Shown: positions 47,090-59,569, counted from the stretch's first letter. The stretch: DNA of 64,000 nucleotides from Collybia mongolica (GCA_013420905.1 JAAXNY010000013.1:1922001-1986000); one strand, 5' to 3'. Made by a program: numbers and translations. The notes: generated by a model not told the origin, from the sequence alone.

Positions 47090-47689
47090 GGAGATGTTTG
47101 TGGCTGCTCGCTCGGATATATGTATTGAGGACCCAACCATTGGAGTATCCTGGAGATAATATATTGTTCGTATCATCTTCCGCTATCTCAAGATTTGAGG
47201 ACCAGGCAAGCCGCAGCATGAGCGCAGTACGCAACTTTGATGCCTCAGTAGAAACGCATTGATATACGAGAATGGGCGCTCGCAACGAAAGCTGGATTGT
47301 TGGATCTTGGGATTGTAAATGCAGTCATGCATAACGGACGTCGCCGCCGCATCACCTACGTACGCCGACACATTTTCTTCACCGTTTACCAGTATATATG
47401 TTGTATGATTCTACGTCAATGTCTCGCTCGTAAAAGCCATCGTAATCATGATCGCTCTCTTAACCACTCAGAATTTACTCGCCCTGATACACCCCCTAAA
47501 CAATGTATTCTTCCCTCTAAGTCTGGTTCTTGGACACCTCGGTACGATTCAGAAAATCCTTTCCAAGCGAGTTGAGTCTCAGGAAGACATGAGTCCAAGA
47601 CTCACATGTAACATCCCGCCCATTCGACGTGCGTCATGCAATGCATTATTCTGCTATGCTGATTTTGGTAATATGTGTTGTGATGGGCA
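47090..47689. other. no supported gene
   Basis: This 600-bp stretch lies between paralogue B and the second copy of the duplicated segment. Because copy 2 continues into sequence resembling the start of paralogue A (GGAGCATGTTTTCTT against GGTGCATGTTTCTCG), a third, unrecognisable minus-strand relic of the secreted-protein gene may lie here. I could not read it. Confidence 0.35.
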
Positions 47690-48075
47690 GGAGCATGTTT
47701 TCTTAGGCTAGAAAAAACTGGGTCGTGTCACGCAGTGTAGCGGTTGTGCAGATTTCCTTTCAAGGATCCTTGAGATTGAGAAACGAATAGCGGGAAATTT
47801 CCCCATCTTATAGACAGCCTGGAAGGAGCGCCAATTTAGTTTGTATAAATGGAGCGTGCGGAGCCGACTCTAAAGTGAGAGCATGGGAGTCAACTCGGAG
47901 CCTTTTGGAATCCGATGTACGATCAATTCCTTCTATGGTCCAAGCCCATACGCTTACTTGTGAGGATTGGGGGCTCCAATCTCGGAGTTTGGGAAAACGA
48001 TTGAATGATAGTTCGACGTTGCCTGAGGGAATATCGTTAGGGCTGTCAAAGCTTTGCCATTTGCTCACCAATCTC
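47690..48075 (+). repeat. duplicated segment, copy 2
   Basis: This is the direct copy of 45551-45935, diverged by many substitutions and small indels but with all blocks in order. No intact secreted-protein gene abuts this copy. Confidence 0.8.
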
Positions 48076-48174
48076 AAAGTTTACCATAATGGAAAAATAC
48101 CGTTTTGTGTGGGCCATTGCAAGCATGGCATGTCCGAGTTCGAAATTTGATAAGCGAGAGGTGTGGCAGAGAAT

Positions 48175-48315
48175 AGGGTTGTTCACGGTAGCCATTTTCG
48201 GCTCATTTTCGGCTTCATTTTTGGATCATTTTCGGGTGTTTGGCAGAAGAATGATCAGAATGGAATGAATAATGAAACAAAAAATGATGTGAAAAATGGC
48301 TACCGTGAACACCCT
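48175..48315. mobile_element. 141-bp MITE-like element
   Basis: The left end AGGGTTGTTCACGGTAGCC and the reverse complement of the right end AGGGTGTTCACGGTAGCC match over about 24 bp. The similarity continues more loosely as CATTTT/TCATTTT-rich repeats, so the whole element can fold into a hairpin. There is no coding capacity, and no clear target duplication was found at the edges. It would be moved, if at all, by an unknown full-length relative. Confidence 0.7.
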
Positions 48316-49276
48316 GGAAAGCAAAATAAGAAAAATGAAGCAAAAATGCATTTTACATGGTCCTCGGCAGTGCTGGCAAGTGCTCAGCATATTCAAACTC
48401 CCCCTCAAACAACTTGGTGAAATTTCTTTCATGAGCTGGTCACTAAAATTGGTAGTATCTCCTCATTGTCTTCAAACTTGATATAGTGTTTAGTGAATAT
48501 ATATATCCCTTTATACTATTATATATACTCCTTTGTGCTATGACAACAATAACTATTGAAAAAGAGTGAACAAAGTAAACAGCCACACATGCCCTCCTTT
48601 CCATGTCATGGTGGCTCCTCCCATTGAATCACACCATGAGTCTGCACCCCATCATATTGTCCCTTGGCACCCCATGGACACTGTGCAAGCAGTTGCTCAC
48701 AGCAGTGATGGGGGTGCTGCCATCACTGCCAACCCTCATGTTGGTCCCATCATCAACCAAGGGTAAGGCCACCACCACAGGCAAGAAGAAATCAGCTTCA
48801 GTGAAGGCTCCACTGAGGAAGATGGCCAACACCAAACAACCCATCATGAAGAGGAAGAGGGTGGCATCTCCCATGGAAGTCTGTGACAACACCAATCCAA
48901 GGGCTGCAGATGACAACAATGAGGAACAGGTTACAAGTCCTTATGTTTACATAAGTAACTCATTCATCATCCTGGGTTTGTGGGGAAAATTCCGTGTACC
49001 CAACAAGATCCAGTGTTGTTTTTCCCATGGTTAGTAAGTTTGAAGTGTTCCAAGGTTTCATTAGAACATGATCAGTAAACTTTTTGAAGTACATCAGTAA
49101 GACTTTGTAGTCATGGAAATATTTTTCTGACTGTGGGAATCAAAATCAGCTGACATGTGGATTTCGAGCAAAAAAGGCAACTGCTAACATGGGCTGCATT
49201 TAATAATATAATTTCGAGTTAATTGGCCTTTTTCTTGGGATATCTCAAGAATTAATTAATAACTGTCCACTGCATA
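48316..49276. other. left flank of the Tnp2 element, with a coding-like stretch
   Basis: Plus-strand frames at 48566-48935 give a peptide with TGKKKSASVKAPLRKMANTK and MKRKRVASPMEVCDNTNPRA, split between two frames. It is basic and low-complexity. It resembles transposon-associated ORFs but was not identified. The rest is AT-rich and poor in CpG, like the transposon cluster to its right. Confidence 0.4.
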
Positions 49277-49289
49277 CACTGTGAAACTG

Positions 49290-49905
49290 AGAATAGATGA
49301 AATTCAACCTGTGTTTCATCCTCTTAAATAAGAGAAATAATACATTAAAAATATGAAATTCATTCAATTAACAATCCTAAAATGTAATGAATTTCATCTC
49401 AAAGATGTTTGAAAACACACCCCCTGTAGGGGGAAAAATGGAGGGAAAACCCCCCTTTAAGGTATAATTTGATGGATGAATTTCATGTGAAATTTGTCCA
49501 TATTCATACCCCTCATAATTCACCCTCATGGGATGAATTTCTTACTATCAAGGGTGCTATACTAACCTTTCAAAAAGGATGAATTTCATACTAATAAGGG
49601 GTGAGAATAACACCCTTGCAAGTCTTACATGGGGGATGAATTTCATACTATTAAGGGCAAAAATAGCACCCTTGCGAGTCTTACATGAGGGATGAATTTC
49701 ATACTATTAAGGGCAAAAATACTGGCATTTTATGAGAGTTGAAAATCATATGTTCGAATTCATCCCATTTTCCTCACTTAAATTCATCCTCTTTTTCATC
49801 ATTTTACTGGATTGTTTTTGGATGAAAGTAGTACTAACTTTTCATCCTTTGAAAGGTTAAAATGCACTCATTTTTATTTGGATATTTCATCCTCTTATAG
49901 ATGTT
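49290..49905. repeat. left subterminal array of GGATGAAwTTCATCC palindromes
   Basis: At least a dozen copies of GGATGAA or TTCATCC occur here, often as palindromes such as GGATGAATTTCATAC. Within it, 49577-49745 is a direct repeat of about 57 bp in three copies (GGATGAATTTCATACTA, then AAGGG, then ACACCCTTGC, then AGTCTTACATG). CACTA elements use such subterminal repeats as transposase-binding sites. Confidence 0.85.
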
Positions 49906-49944
49906 TAAATTTGTGTGATTCAACATTTAACAATATTCTAATGA

Positions 49945-50722
49945 TTAATAGGCTTCTGATTCATTCCCTTCCTCATCCTCCTGGTCTTCATCCTCCTGGT
50001 CCTCGCCCTCCTGGTCCTCACCCTCCTGGTCCTCACCCTTCTGGTCCCCATCCTCTTCCCCCTCATCACTACTATCTACTTCATCCTCATCATGCTCATT
50101 TAAATCAATGTTGATGTCCATTTCCTCCTCATCATCATCATTACTGCCCCCTACTGTATTTCCAGTCTCATTTGTATACCCAAATTTACGAGTATAGGTG
50201 CGTTTGTTCTTCAAATGTGACTTGATAAATTCTTGAGTGGCCCAGCCATTATGGAATTTTTTGAGGTATGTATGCCGACTTTCGGCCTGAAATAAATTAT
50301 TTAAATGAGTAACAAAGCAGCAAAGAAAAGACTTACCATGCAGATGATTTGACTGATGACTACTGTGGGTTGCCTGTGCCAAACAACCGAGTAGTTGAGG
50401 CCTGCATTACCAACTAAACTACGAACACAGCGCTATTACTTGTGAGAAAAAAGATTGGAGCAAAGGGTTTTAAGAAGTAAAACTTACATGAATGGCCTTG
50501 TATAAATTGGAATCATCTTGGAGTTGCATTTCAGCCTGGAGATTGAATCCATTCCCTGCAATGCCATGTGGTGGGCATGGTATGACATTCTTCTGCTGTT
50601 CTTTAGCATGGGTGGCTTTGCAAAGGGCTATGAGTTCAGCTAGTCACGTTAGTATGGTATAGGAAGTATGCAAAAAAAAAAGTAATACCTTTCATTTTCT
50701 TCATTTTTGCTTCCATTGCCAT
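49945..50722 (-). CDS. transposon accessory protein with acidic repeat tail
   Basis: Four exons splice to roughly 225 residues from ATG 50722 (MAMEAKMKKMKAELIALCKA). The next blocks are KNVIPCPPHGIAGNGFNLQA, SLVGNAGLNYSVVWHRQPTV, SRHTYLKKFHNGWATQEFIK, and KNKRTYTRKFG. A very acidic tail follows, made of repeated EDQEG units and ending ESEAY. I recall closely similar proteins as recurrent neighbours of Tnp2-type transposases in Agaricomycete genomes, but know no function. The frame appears uninterrupted, unlike its neighbours. Introns run at about 50654-50702, a short one near 50420-50490, and one at 50288-50337. Confidence 0.6.
49969..50055 (-). repeat. 15-bp coding minisatellite for the acidic EDQEG repeats
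   Basis: On the plus strand the unit CCTCCTGGTCCTCAC is repeated five to six times with small changes. It encodes the acidic tail of the accessory protein. Confidence 0.75.
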
Positions 50723-51183
50723 TGTCTCTGATGTATTTATCTGTGTACCTGGTGAAACAAAATGTAATTATAGGTAACATGTTTCCATTTGAAAATCACA
50801 GTATCTACCTTTAACTCTCTAGGATGAGCCTAAAGACAATGCCACCTTGTGAGATTGCTTTGCTTTTTGAAATGCGGTAGACTTAGCCATAGTTTTATGG
50901 AAAAGGGTGCGGTGGAGAAAGAGCTGGTGGCAAAGTTGAAGAAAGGCAAGACTGAGCAAATGAGGAGATGCTGGGAGACACGGAGAAAGAGGGTTCTTTT
51001 AAATTTGAGGTGGAGCAGGTTCTGTCCCCAAGGACAACAGAACCGAGCTCAAATCAATTTGCACAGGGGATGAAAAAGAAAAAAAAATGGGTTCCAGGCT
51101 TTGGGGTGGGAAAAGGGATTTCTATAATCTGACTAGCTTTGGATTCCGGATCTTTAACTGTGCTTGGGTAGAACTGTTGGGGT

Positions 51184-51504
51184 TTGGGGCATGAGCACAA
51201 AATAAAACATATAAAGGACCTTGGAACTCAAAAAAATAATCACAATGTAATGGCCACTGGCCTCACACCCAACCCTCCAGACACTTCCCCTACCCACTGT
51301 GTGCTGCAGAATGATGATGTTTCCGGTCACGTTGTGGAAAGCACAACAGAATCCAAGACTGAATCTGATCATGCTTTCTTTGGTCCTTGCTCACCAGAGA
51401 ATCAACTTGGTCTATTGGAAAATAGAAACTGGTTTATGGACCTTTGCAAGTCTGAATCTTTAAGTTATGGATCCAGTGTACCCAAGGATAACAGTAAGCA
51501 ATAA
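51184..51504 (+). CDS. unidentified ORF inside the Tnp2 element
   Basis: A 106-codon frame with TGLTPNPPDTSPTHCVLQND and ESKTESDHAFFGPCSPENQL. It shows no known domain. A further plus-strand piece (about 51540-51625, with EADIVPEECKVNISTINPLE) could be a second exon. It may be an accessory gene of the element or a passenger fragment. Confidence 0.35.
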   Translation: MGHEHKIKHIKDLGTQKNNHNVMATGLTPNPPDTSPTHCVLQNDDVSGHVVESTTESKTESDHAFFGPCSPENQLGLLENRNWFMDLCKSESLSYGSSVPKDNSKQ

Positions 51505-51925
51505 TCTAACTCCACGTGATGCTGAAGGAAAAACTCTTACCTAGGTGATATTAAAACAGAGGCAGACATAGTCCCTGAAGAGTGTAAGGTGAATATCAGC
51601 ACTATCAACCCATTGGAGGGGAAGGTATGTGAATTGACTCACATAACCAGTTTCCGACAGTATCTTATTAATTGACAACAAAGTTTATTATTCAAATCTG
51701 TGTCAAAGGTGGCAACTTAATCAATCTGGTATTCAATTTTAACTTCCAGTAAAAAGTAAAGAGCAAAAAACGGAGATGTAAATTGAGTAGAAGGGATGAT
51801 GAGCAGGGAAAACGGCAAAAATTATGATGTGTATATACATGTGACACAGTAAAGTCCCAAAAGATATATGTAAAATTGAAAGTAATGCCTGTTACTTATT
51901 TTGCGCGAGTTTTATGAGCATCCTT

Positions 51926-54604
51926 TCAAAGAGCAGTCATTAATCCCTCATTTTGTGCCTTTTCTTCTTTGGTTTCATGGCCAATGCAGAGTACATCAGG
52001 GCTTAGTTCCAAATGATCCCCTGAAAGTGTTTCATGGCCTCCCTCAGTCCGATTGATGATGGCCAATATCATAATTGGCTGGCCATTCTCATAACAATGG
52101 TGAATTTGGCAGACATATTGGCCCAGGTGGTCACCTTCAACTATGACCAACAATCCATTATCACATGTAGGATTGGGACATTTTGGTGTGAGGTCTCCTG
52201 GAGGCAAGGATCCTGATGTCTTGTAGTGGTTGAACCAGACTGATAATGCTCCCTCTATCTGCACTATGGAGACCACCATTTCTTTACCTTGATATTGCCC
52301 ACCCGTAACCAACACCTTTAATTTAATATCAATAAGCCATGGATCTAATAATGGGTGAGCAGGTCCCTGCTGTTGTGATATAGTTGGTGGAGGGGAGGCT
52401 TGAGAGGAGGATCCTACATCAGGCTTTCGAGATGAGGGGTTCCAGGCCGGCATCAAGTGGTGAAAGTCAGGCATGGGCATGCTACCCCCCACTGCTGCAG
52501 TAGTGGCAGCCACGGCAGGTTCCTGGGGAGGGGGGAATTTGGCAACATGGCCTGGGAGGGGGACAAATAATTTGTTCTTGGGTGGGGCAAATTCATTTAA
52601 TCTGAGACAAGACCTTGGGGGAGAAATTAGCTCATAATGAATATGAAGAAGAATATAATATTTACAAAGATTCTACAACATCATTGTAGTCCAGAACTTT
52701 GCCACTGAATGGATGTGCAGGATTCAAGTGAATAAATTGAACAATTACTTGGAGTCCACTGAGTGTAGTTTTCAAGAGTTTAACATCTTTGATTACTGCA
52801 CAAGAACCCTTCATTGCATGTCCTGTTTTGATGACCAAAACCTCAAGCCCTATCCAGGGAACTTTCTCACATCTAATTGGGATGGTTGGTATGTTACTCA
52901 ATGTTGGTGGTTGACTGTGGAGTATTATTGGAGGGTCAACTACTTTCACCCAGTTCCTATGGACTTTGAGTGGCTGTTTAAAAGTAAATTACAACGCGAC
53001 TGGCATAATATCTTGAGTTTTTACCTTGAGGGAGTTTGGACTGGTGTAACTCTGCAGTCCTTGTGTTTCAAGACATTTGACAATGTAGACATATTCCTCT
53101 GTCACCTCAACTACCCATCCCTTTTCCCCTTGGAGAGCCCCACTGATTACTTCTGCGAAATGGCCATGAGCAATGTACTTCCACATATTGGACCACAGGA
53201 CCATGTGTAAACCCTCCCCCATTTCTAGTTCCACCTCTGCCAAATCAATACCAATGGACTGGATGATACCCCTCTTAGAGGATTCCTTTATGACCACCCG
53301 TTTGCCTTCAAAAAATTGCCATTCTGAAGGGCATGGGAATTGCGTGCTTTTGATTTCAGGGTGAGGATAGCATAGAAACAAGTCCATCATCTTGCTTTGT
53401 AAGGAAATGGGGGCATACAATACCAAACCAAAGCCATAAGTTCTGCATTCAAGGAAAAATTCAAATTTGCGACCGAAAGCAGCAAAATGGCCCATAGTTT
53501 TGCTGTCAACGATAGTGACTCTGGGGTGAGTTTTGATGATTTGGTCCCATTTTTCATCATCAAACAAACCTGGCTTGGAGTGGAGGGTACCTCATTTCTT
53601 TTTCTTGGAGGAATCTCTATCTTGAAGGGGAGGGAGGTGAGGTAACAGCAGGACTTCCAGTTTTCCCCAATTCTCTACTGAGGAAACAGATCCTACATCC
53701 CCTTTGTAGAGCCCCCTACAAATTGTGACCCAACCTCCAGCAGAAGGGGTCTCTTCAGATTGCCTTTAATTCAACAGAGACACCCATTCCCCCAGCTTCA
53801 CCCCCATAATACCATCCCAAGGGCAAAAAATTGAGGGTGATGATTTTAGAAGGGCTAAAAGGTCGGCATTCATTGTGCCCTCAATGTAGAACCAGCCATG
53901 TATGGAATCTCGACAAAATGCTGATCTGAGCCAATGTCGAGAGTCTGTATTATTGAGGAGAAAGGAAATGGCGTCTCTTTCCCTCCCCTCCTAGAATACA
54001 TTGCATCAAGTCTCAGTCATAGTATCAGTAAGATGCAGGTACTGATGCTCACCACACAACAGACTCTCATTAATGGGCTGTCTTTGCCTGTTGGAAGTTG
54101 TTCCACATCCAGACCAGGGTGTCTTGAAAGGCCTTCATTGACTGGGGGTTGTTCCTCATCCGGATCGCAGGGTTTTGGCGTGCCTTTGTCAGAAAAGTAT
54201 CCATTTGCAAGGCAATTATAGTAGTCATCTTCATTGTTCTCTTCCATATCACTGTCCTTGTCCAACTCCTCCTCACGACTTGCCTGTGATCATCTCATTA
54301 TCCCATGAATAAATTTATCAAATTCATCATTGTTGTTGAGAGGGCTGTTGGCAGAAGTTGACGGTCTTGGTGCACTGCCTGACTGCCCATTGTCCTTGTT
54401 GACCTCATTGTCAATGAAGTCATCTGTAAAACAGGTTAGTGTTAATGTGCTTTGAATCTGAATGGGTAGATTGACATACCGAGTCCCAGCTCCTCTCCAA
54501 AGAGATCATCCTCCCCCTCGTTGTCCACCTGCACTTCGAGGTCAATGAAGTGGTGTACCATGTTGTGGACATTGTTGGGCATGGTCTTGTCCTGCATACC
54601 AGTG
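51926..54604 (-). pseudogene. Spt5-like NGN/KOW-repeat protein carried by the transposon, decayed
   Basis: The minus strand reads in order as a basidiomycete Spt5-like protein. An acidic N-terminus (54604-54050, with NEGEDDLFGEELGL, DNEVNKDNGQSGSA, and EEELDKDSDMEENNEDDYYN) comes first. An NGN-like part has DSIHGWFYIEGTMNADLLAL. A first KOW is SAGGWVTICRGLYKGDVGSV. Then come KPGLFDDEKW, more KOW-type stretches (53567-52989 and 52949-52662), and a C-terminal region with HPLLDPWLIDIKLKVLVTGG, PNPTCDNGLLVIVEGDHLGQ, and CIGHETKEEKAQNEGLMTAL. It is broken by a TGA at 53592-53594 after KKKK (probably from CGA) and a TAA near 53766. Spt5 is normally a transcription elongation factor that clamps RNA polymerase II. 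Why transposons carry a version is not known to me. Confidence 0.75.
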
Positions 54605-55211
54605 ATGTCCTTAGGTTTCCTGTGGGGTCGTTGTTAGCTTTTATTAATGTTCTTAATGAAGTCTTATAGTTTTGTATTGGAATTCAATTAACTACTACAA
54701 ATTCTACTATACTAATTGTAATCTATCAATAAAAAGTACTTACAATGAGGGGGAGGAGGCCAATGGGCAATGAAGCTGTATCATGTGCTGGCAGCCTGCT
54801 TTTGCATGCTTTCCCCTTTGCTCCTGTACCACAACCATCGCCTGCCACAACTTCTGCCCAGCCTCCTGGCCCCTTCCCCAGCCTCCCTCCTCAGTATTTT
54901 GGTAAGTAAAAGACATTTTTTAGTATATAGTATATAGTAGTTCTATACAAATGTAGTCAGTATGTTATAAGTACTCAATATTGAATACAATATAAGATTT
55001 TGCAACCTGAGCTAAAAATAAAGAAGCTAATGATCCATTGTAAATAGGTGAACTAGGACTGTTGCTGCAGGCACAATGTGCACAACACCCCACATTTCAT
55101 AAGACTGAGGAGGTCATTGTGGCTTTCTAGGGGCCTTGAGACCTGGTGCATACACATTTGCCTCCTTTACATACCAACTTATATCTTTCACTCTCCAGGT
55201 GAAGGTGCATT
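54605..55211. other. intergenic region between divergent transposon genes
   Basis: This AT-rich stretch separates the Spt5-like gene (minus) from the transposase (plus). A Pro-rich plus-strand piece at about 54770-54900 (PFAPVPQPSPATTSAQPPGP) ends at a GTAAG donor, so it may be a 5' exon of the transposase or unrelated. Confidence 0.45.
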
Positions 55212-58200
55212 ATGGGCAGTAAGACAGTGCTTTGTGCATGTTGCTGCACCAAAAGGGTCAACTCCAGGACTGAGAGCCAGCACTTAAAAGGGAAAGGGCA
55301 CTCTCACCTCACATCAAAAATCCTATTGCAGAACCAGTCTCTAATCCAGAGCCTCAACCAGGAAGATCAGCCCCAACGGAAAATGTTGTCCTGTCCCCAT
55401 CCCAAGCATAAAGTTATTGGATCCACCCCCCACCCATGAGCCCGACTAGCAAAGGAACCGGCCCCTAGTTCTACAAAGGGCAACGCCTCTTTCAGCTCTC
55501 AAAATAATGCAGAAGAAATTATTGATAATTTGACAGGCGAGGCAGGACCATCTGGATTTCATGACAGCTCTCCTGATCCACCATTGGTGCCATCCTTACC
55601 TCCATTGGAGGATTGCTCAAACAAATACAGCTTGTCCAACTTACGCCACTCTTCTTGCATTGCAGGACATATCAATCAGCTCAGCCAGCAACAGTGGGTG
55701 CTTAATTCAACACAACAATTTACTGTTGATGAGGATGATGGGGATAGCAACAACAACGAGATTGGATCTGGAGAAGACAAAGGCAACGACAATATGGGGG
55801 GGGACTTCAACAGTTCCAACAAAGACTTTGGGGAAGACAGTGATGGATTTAAAATGCCAATCACAGAGGCAAGCCAGGCAGGAATCTCAGTATGGGATCT
55901 CCTTGGGGAGGGATTTATGAAGGAAGTCTCACAATTAGGTATGTACATTGTTATCATTATGTGCATCATATTAACTAGTTTACAGACCAAATGCTAGATA
56001 TGAGTGATATGAAGTTCATCCAGTTCTTTGCCCTGAAAGTTCAAGATGGCCTAATGGATAGAACATTCCAGAAAATCCACTATATAACTTCAACAGAATC
56101 ACTGAAGAATACACAGAAACATATTCAGTTTCTCTCTGGTTTTCAGCCCATACACTATGACTGCTGTCGTTCATCTTGTGTCTACTACACTGGCCCATAT
56201 GAAGCCCTCAAACAATGCCCTAAATGTAATTCCGACCACTATAAATCTGATGGGACAACACCCTATTCATATCTAGAGTATTTCCCTATTATTCCCCGAC
56301 TCCATGCAATGCTTGGAAATTTCTTGTATGCTCAAAAAATGCAGTATCAATCCAATCACAAACATGACCCAAGAAAAATGACAGATATCTTTGACGGCAC
56401 CCATTATCAACTACTCCAGAAAACATTCATTACAATTGGTGACAAAGAACTTCCAGAGTGGTTTTTTTCTGATCCTCGTGATATTGCACTTGGGTTATCT
56501 ACAGATGTCTTTGGTCCTTTCAAGCACTGTACCAAGACAGCATGGCCTATAATCATGTGTATAACCTCCCTCCTGAGGAACACTTTCTCAAGGATAACAT
56601 AATTTGTCTAGGGACTATTCCAGGGCCCAAAAAGCCTGACAATGCAGATTCATTTTTTTGGCCTGTAGTTCAGGAGCTTCTGCAGCTCAAGATTGGGGTT
56701 TCAGCCTTTGATGGAATCAGCAAAGAAATCTTCCTACTTCATACTCACCTCATTGTTGTCTTTTGGCAATATTCCTGCAATGTCAATGCTCATGTGCATG
56801 AAGGGCCACAACGCAATATATCCATGCCAAATGTGTACTATTTGGGGAGTTCGCATTCCCTTTTTACGAAAAACAACACACTACATTCCATTGCAACAAA
56901 ATGGCTTTCCAGACCCTCAACAACAATATCATGCATCCACACTTCCACTACAAGACCATGCAACATTCTTAAGACAAGTAAAGAAGGTCCAATATGCCTC
57001 GAGCACTGCAGAATCTGAATGCCTTGCTACTAAATATGGTGTCAAAGGCATTCCACTACTCAGTACTTTGAGTTCCCTCTCTTTTCCAGTCTCATTTCCC
57101 TATGACTTTATGCACCTTATATGGTCCAATCTCATTCCAAATCTGATTTCCCTGTGGACTGGAAATTACAAAGATCTTTCCCATGATGGTGCAGGCTATG
57201 TGTTAGCACCAACTGTATGGGAAGCTATTGGTCAGGCCACAGCAAAGGCTGGGGATACAATTCCTGCAGCATTTGGTTCAAGGGTCCCAAATATTGCATC
57301 AGAAAAGGCACAGATGATTGCTGAAACCTATTCAATCTGGACTTTATATATTGCACCAATTCTCCATAAAGGACGATTTACAAGTCCACAATATTATACA
57401 CACTTTATTAAATTAGTTAGGTTATTAAACCTTTGCCTTCAATTTGAGATTACTCAGGATCAAGTTGATGAACTTGAAAGGGGTTTTAATAGCTGGGTTG
57501 AGAAATATGAAGAGCAAGTATTTTGATATATATTTAATTTTGAACATGATCTGATGATTTTCCAGGTTGTACTACTTGGGTGGAGTGGGCCAATACACTG
57601 TGTGGCAGGTACTCATTCTTTATTTCTTTTCTTAGGAGAAATAAGTCCATTCCACATTCAGGAAGGTGGAAATGACTAGAAACAACATAGGTGATAGTTT
57701 ATGGAGGTCATGTGACCATGGGAAAATGTTACAAAGTAAACAAGCAATGCCTGTGCACAAAACCCAATGCCATAGCTTGCCTGGATATGGAGAAAACACA
57801 AAAACAATCAGAACTAACTTTTTCCCAGGATCATGGACACTAGATAAGCATTCAGATTGTTGTCATGTATTTGGTATACTTATGTGGTGGAATAGATCAT
57901 GTGACATGTGACAATAAATAGAGAAATCAATCCTCTTTGTATTTCAGGTAAATATAGTAGTAGTTGTTGATTATTCCAATGTTTAGCATAATTTCCCACA
58001 AGGGTCATGTTTGGTCAGGGTCATTGTTGTTATAAGATGTTTATCCACCCCTGGGATAACACACAGACCTTCAAAACTAGCTGAATCTGGACATTTCTAA
58101 TATTTCGCTCAAAATAGACCGTGGGAAAAATGTGCTCAACAAGGAAATTGTAGAGCCATGTTTGTACATTCCAAACATATAAAAACAAAGTTAATAGCTT

Positions 58201-59462
58201 TACTGGTTATGGAGAAAATCACAAAATAAATTTTGAAACACAACGCTTTGAAATATTAGATATGCATAATTTTGATGGCATCATTAAAAGCATTATGTAA
58301 GCATCCCAAATACATGCAAATTATGTCACAATACTTTGTATTTGTGGAGAAATGCTGTAAAAAGCCATAAGAGAAGAAAAATCCCATCATGGAAATATTT
58401 TCCCACAGTGTTGAAATATGAATGAATGAATGAATGAATCAACTTTTTGCCTGAAAACTGGGTTGATAAAGAACTCATAATAACCATGATCCAATGCGGG
58501 TATCTACATGTCCTCTAACCATCCATGCCCTTCTACATATTGCACCAACTATTAGGGCTATGGGGCCAGTCTGGGCATATTGGGCATTTCCAATGGAACA
58601 TTATTGTGGTGACCTCCTCCGCCATATTAAAAGTTGAAGGTTCCCCTATCCAAACATCAATAGCTATGTTACTTCTTGTGCTCATTTAACACAAATAACT
58701 CTCCTCTATGACTTGCATGGAAAGCTTGACCTCCTCCCCCCTAAATCTGATGAGAGGAACATCAATTTTCCCCTATGTATGTTTCCTGTCATAATCAAGT
58801 ACTTATATACTCATTAGCTTGATTTAGACCCATTACATATTTTCACCCCACCCAAGGGACTAATATGTCTCCCCACTCCCCTGTGGAAAGTACTTACAGC
58901 AACACTAGCTACTCGATTCAGTAAACCTGCATCACTTATCAGGAAACTTATACCTCAGGATACCAAATTTATCCAATATGGCCGGATGCACCATCTAGAA
59001 GGAGGTGATACAATACAAGCATGTGAAATTATTCCACTTAGATCAGACAGCTGGGATATGTTATATGTCCAGGTAGGTTTCTTTCTAAAATGCTCAATGC
59101 ATATTGCTAACTTATCTTAGTACCAGCTTGAAGTTGATAAGTTTGCTCATCAGAGACGTCAAACACCTGTGTTTGAACTTCTATGGACAAGTCCTTCACC
59201 TGCTTATAGTTACAGTTCCTGCATCTCCTAAAAATGGTATTGAAGCAGGTTCATTTGTCTATGCAAGTATCAAACAGGCCAAACTATTAGACATAGCTAC
59301 TAATACCCACCATAAAATCATCTATTACAAAGATTTGGGGGCAACAGAATTTGTTGATATTGATCAAGTACAATGTTTAATTGGTCAGATTAAAGACTGT
59401 GGCAAATGGGCACTTATTGACCAAAGCCAATTATTGACTCAAGTACATGATATGGACCAATA
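55212..59462 (+). pseudogene. Tnp2-family (CACTA-type) transposase, broken
   Basis: The frame starts at 55212 with a zinc-finger-like CACCCTKRVNSRTESQHLKG. It meets TGA at 55437-55439 but stays open in the same frame to about 55937, where an intron joins QMLDMSDMKFIQFFALKVQD. Tnp2 hallmarks follow: CCRSSCVYYTGPYEALKQCP, LSTDVFGPFK, LPPEEHFLKDNIICLGTIPG, PAMSMLMCMKGHN, and SFPYDFMHLIWSNLIPNLIS. One-base frameshifts lie near 56550 and 56762. The C-terminal CPLTIHALLHIAPTIRAMGP resumes after an insertion (57560-58480), with TGA at 58635-58637 in place of an arginine before RFPYPN. The last parts include GRMHHLEGGDTIQ and DVKH-type sequence to the stop at 59460-59462. The protein would have excised and inserted the element. 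This copy cannot. Confidence 0.88.
57560..58480. mobile_element. insertion of about 0.9 kb inside the transposase gene
   Basis: The protein reads to EHD at about 57545 and resumes at HDPMRVSTC from about 58478. The bases at the two edges, CATGATCTGATG and CATGATCCAATG, look like a target duplication of about 12 bp. The insert has no long ORF, is AT-rich, and near its right end carries (GAAT)5 at 58422-58440. It also contains GGAAATATTTTCCCACAGTG, similar to GGAAATATTTTTCTGACTGT at 49118 outside the element. Its class is unknown. Confidence 0.5.
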
Positions 59463-59569
59463 GTACTGGTCACATGTACATATATATATATAGATCAATT
59501 AACACAGTCATTTTATACTACATATAACACTTCATTCTGATCTAACCAAAATCTCAATTTCTTCTTTTC

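Noticed and set aside
49577..49745. Regular 57-bp repeats resembling a CRISPR array
   Set aside because: Only three units, no unique spacers, in a eukaryotic transposon; they are part of the subterminal repeat array.
57593..58410. Second possible CACTA-like element with CACTGTG at 57596 and CACAGTG at 58404
   Set aside because: The outside trinucleotides (ATA and TTG) do not match, and the interruption of the transposase begins and ends elsewhere.
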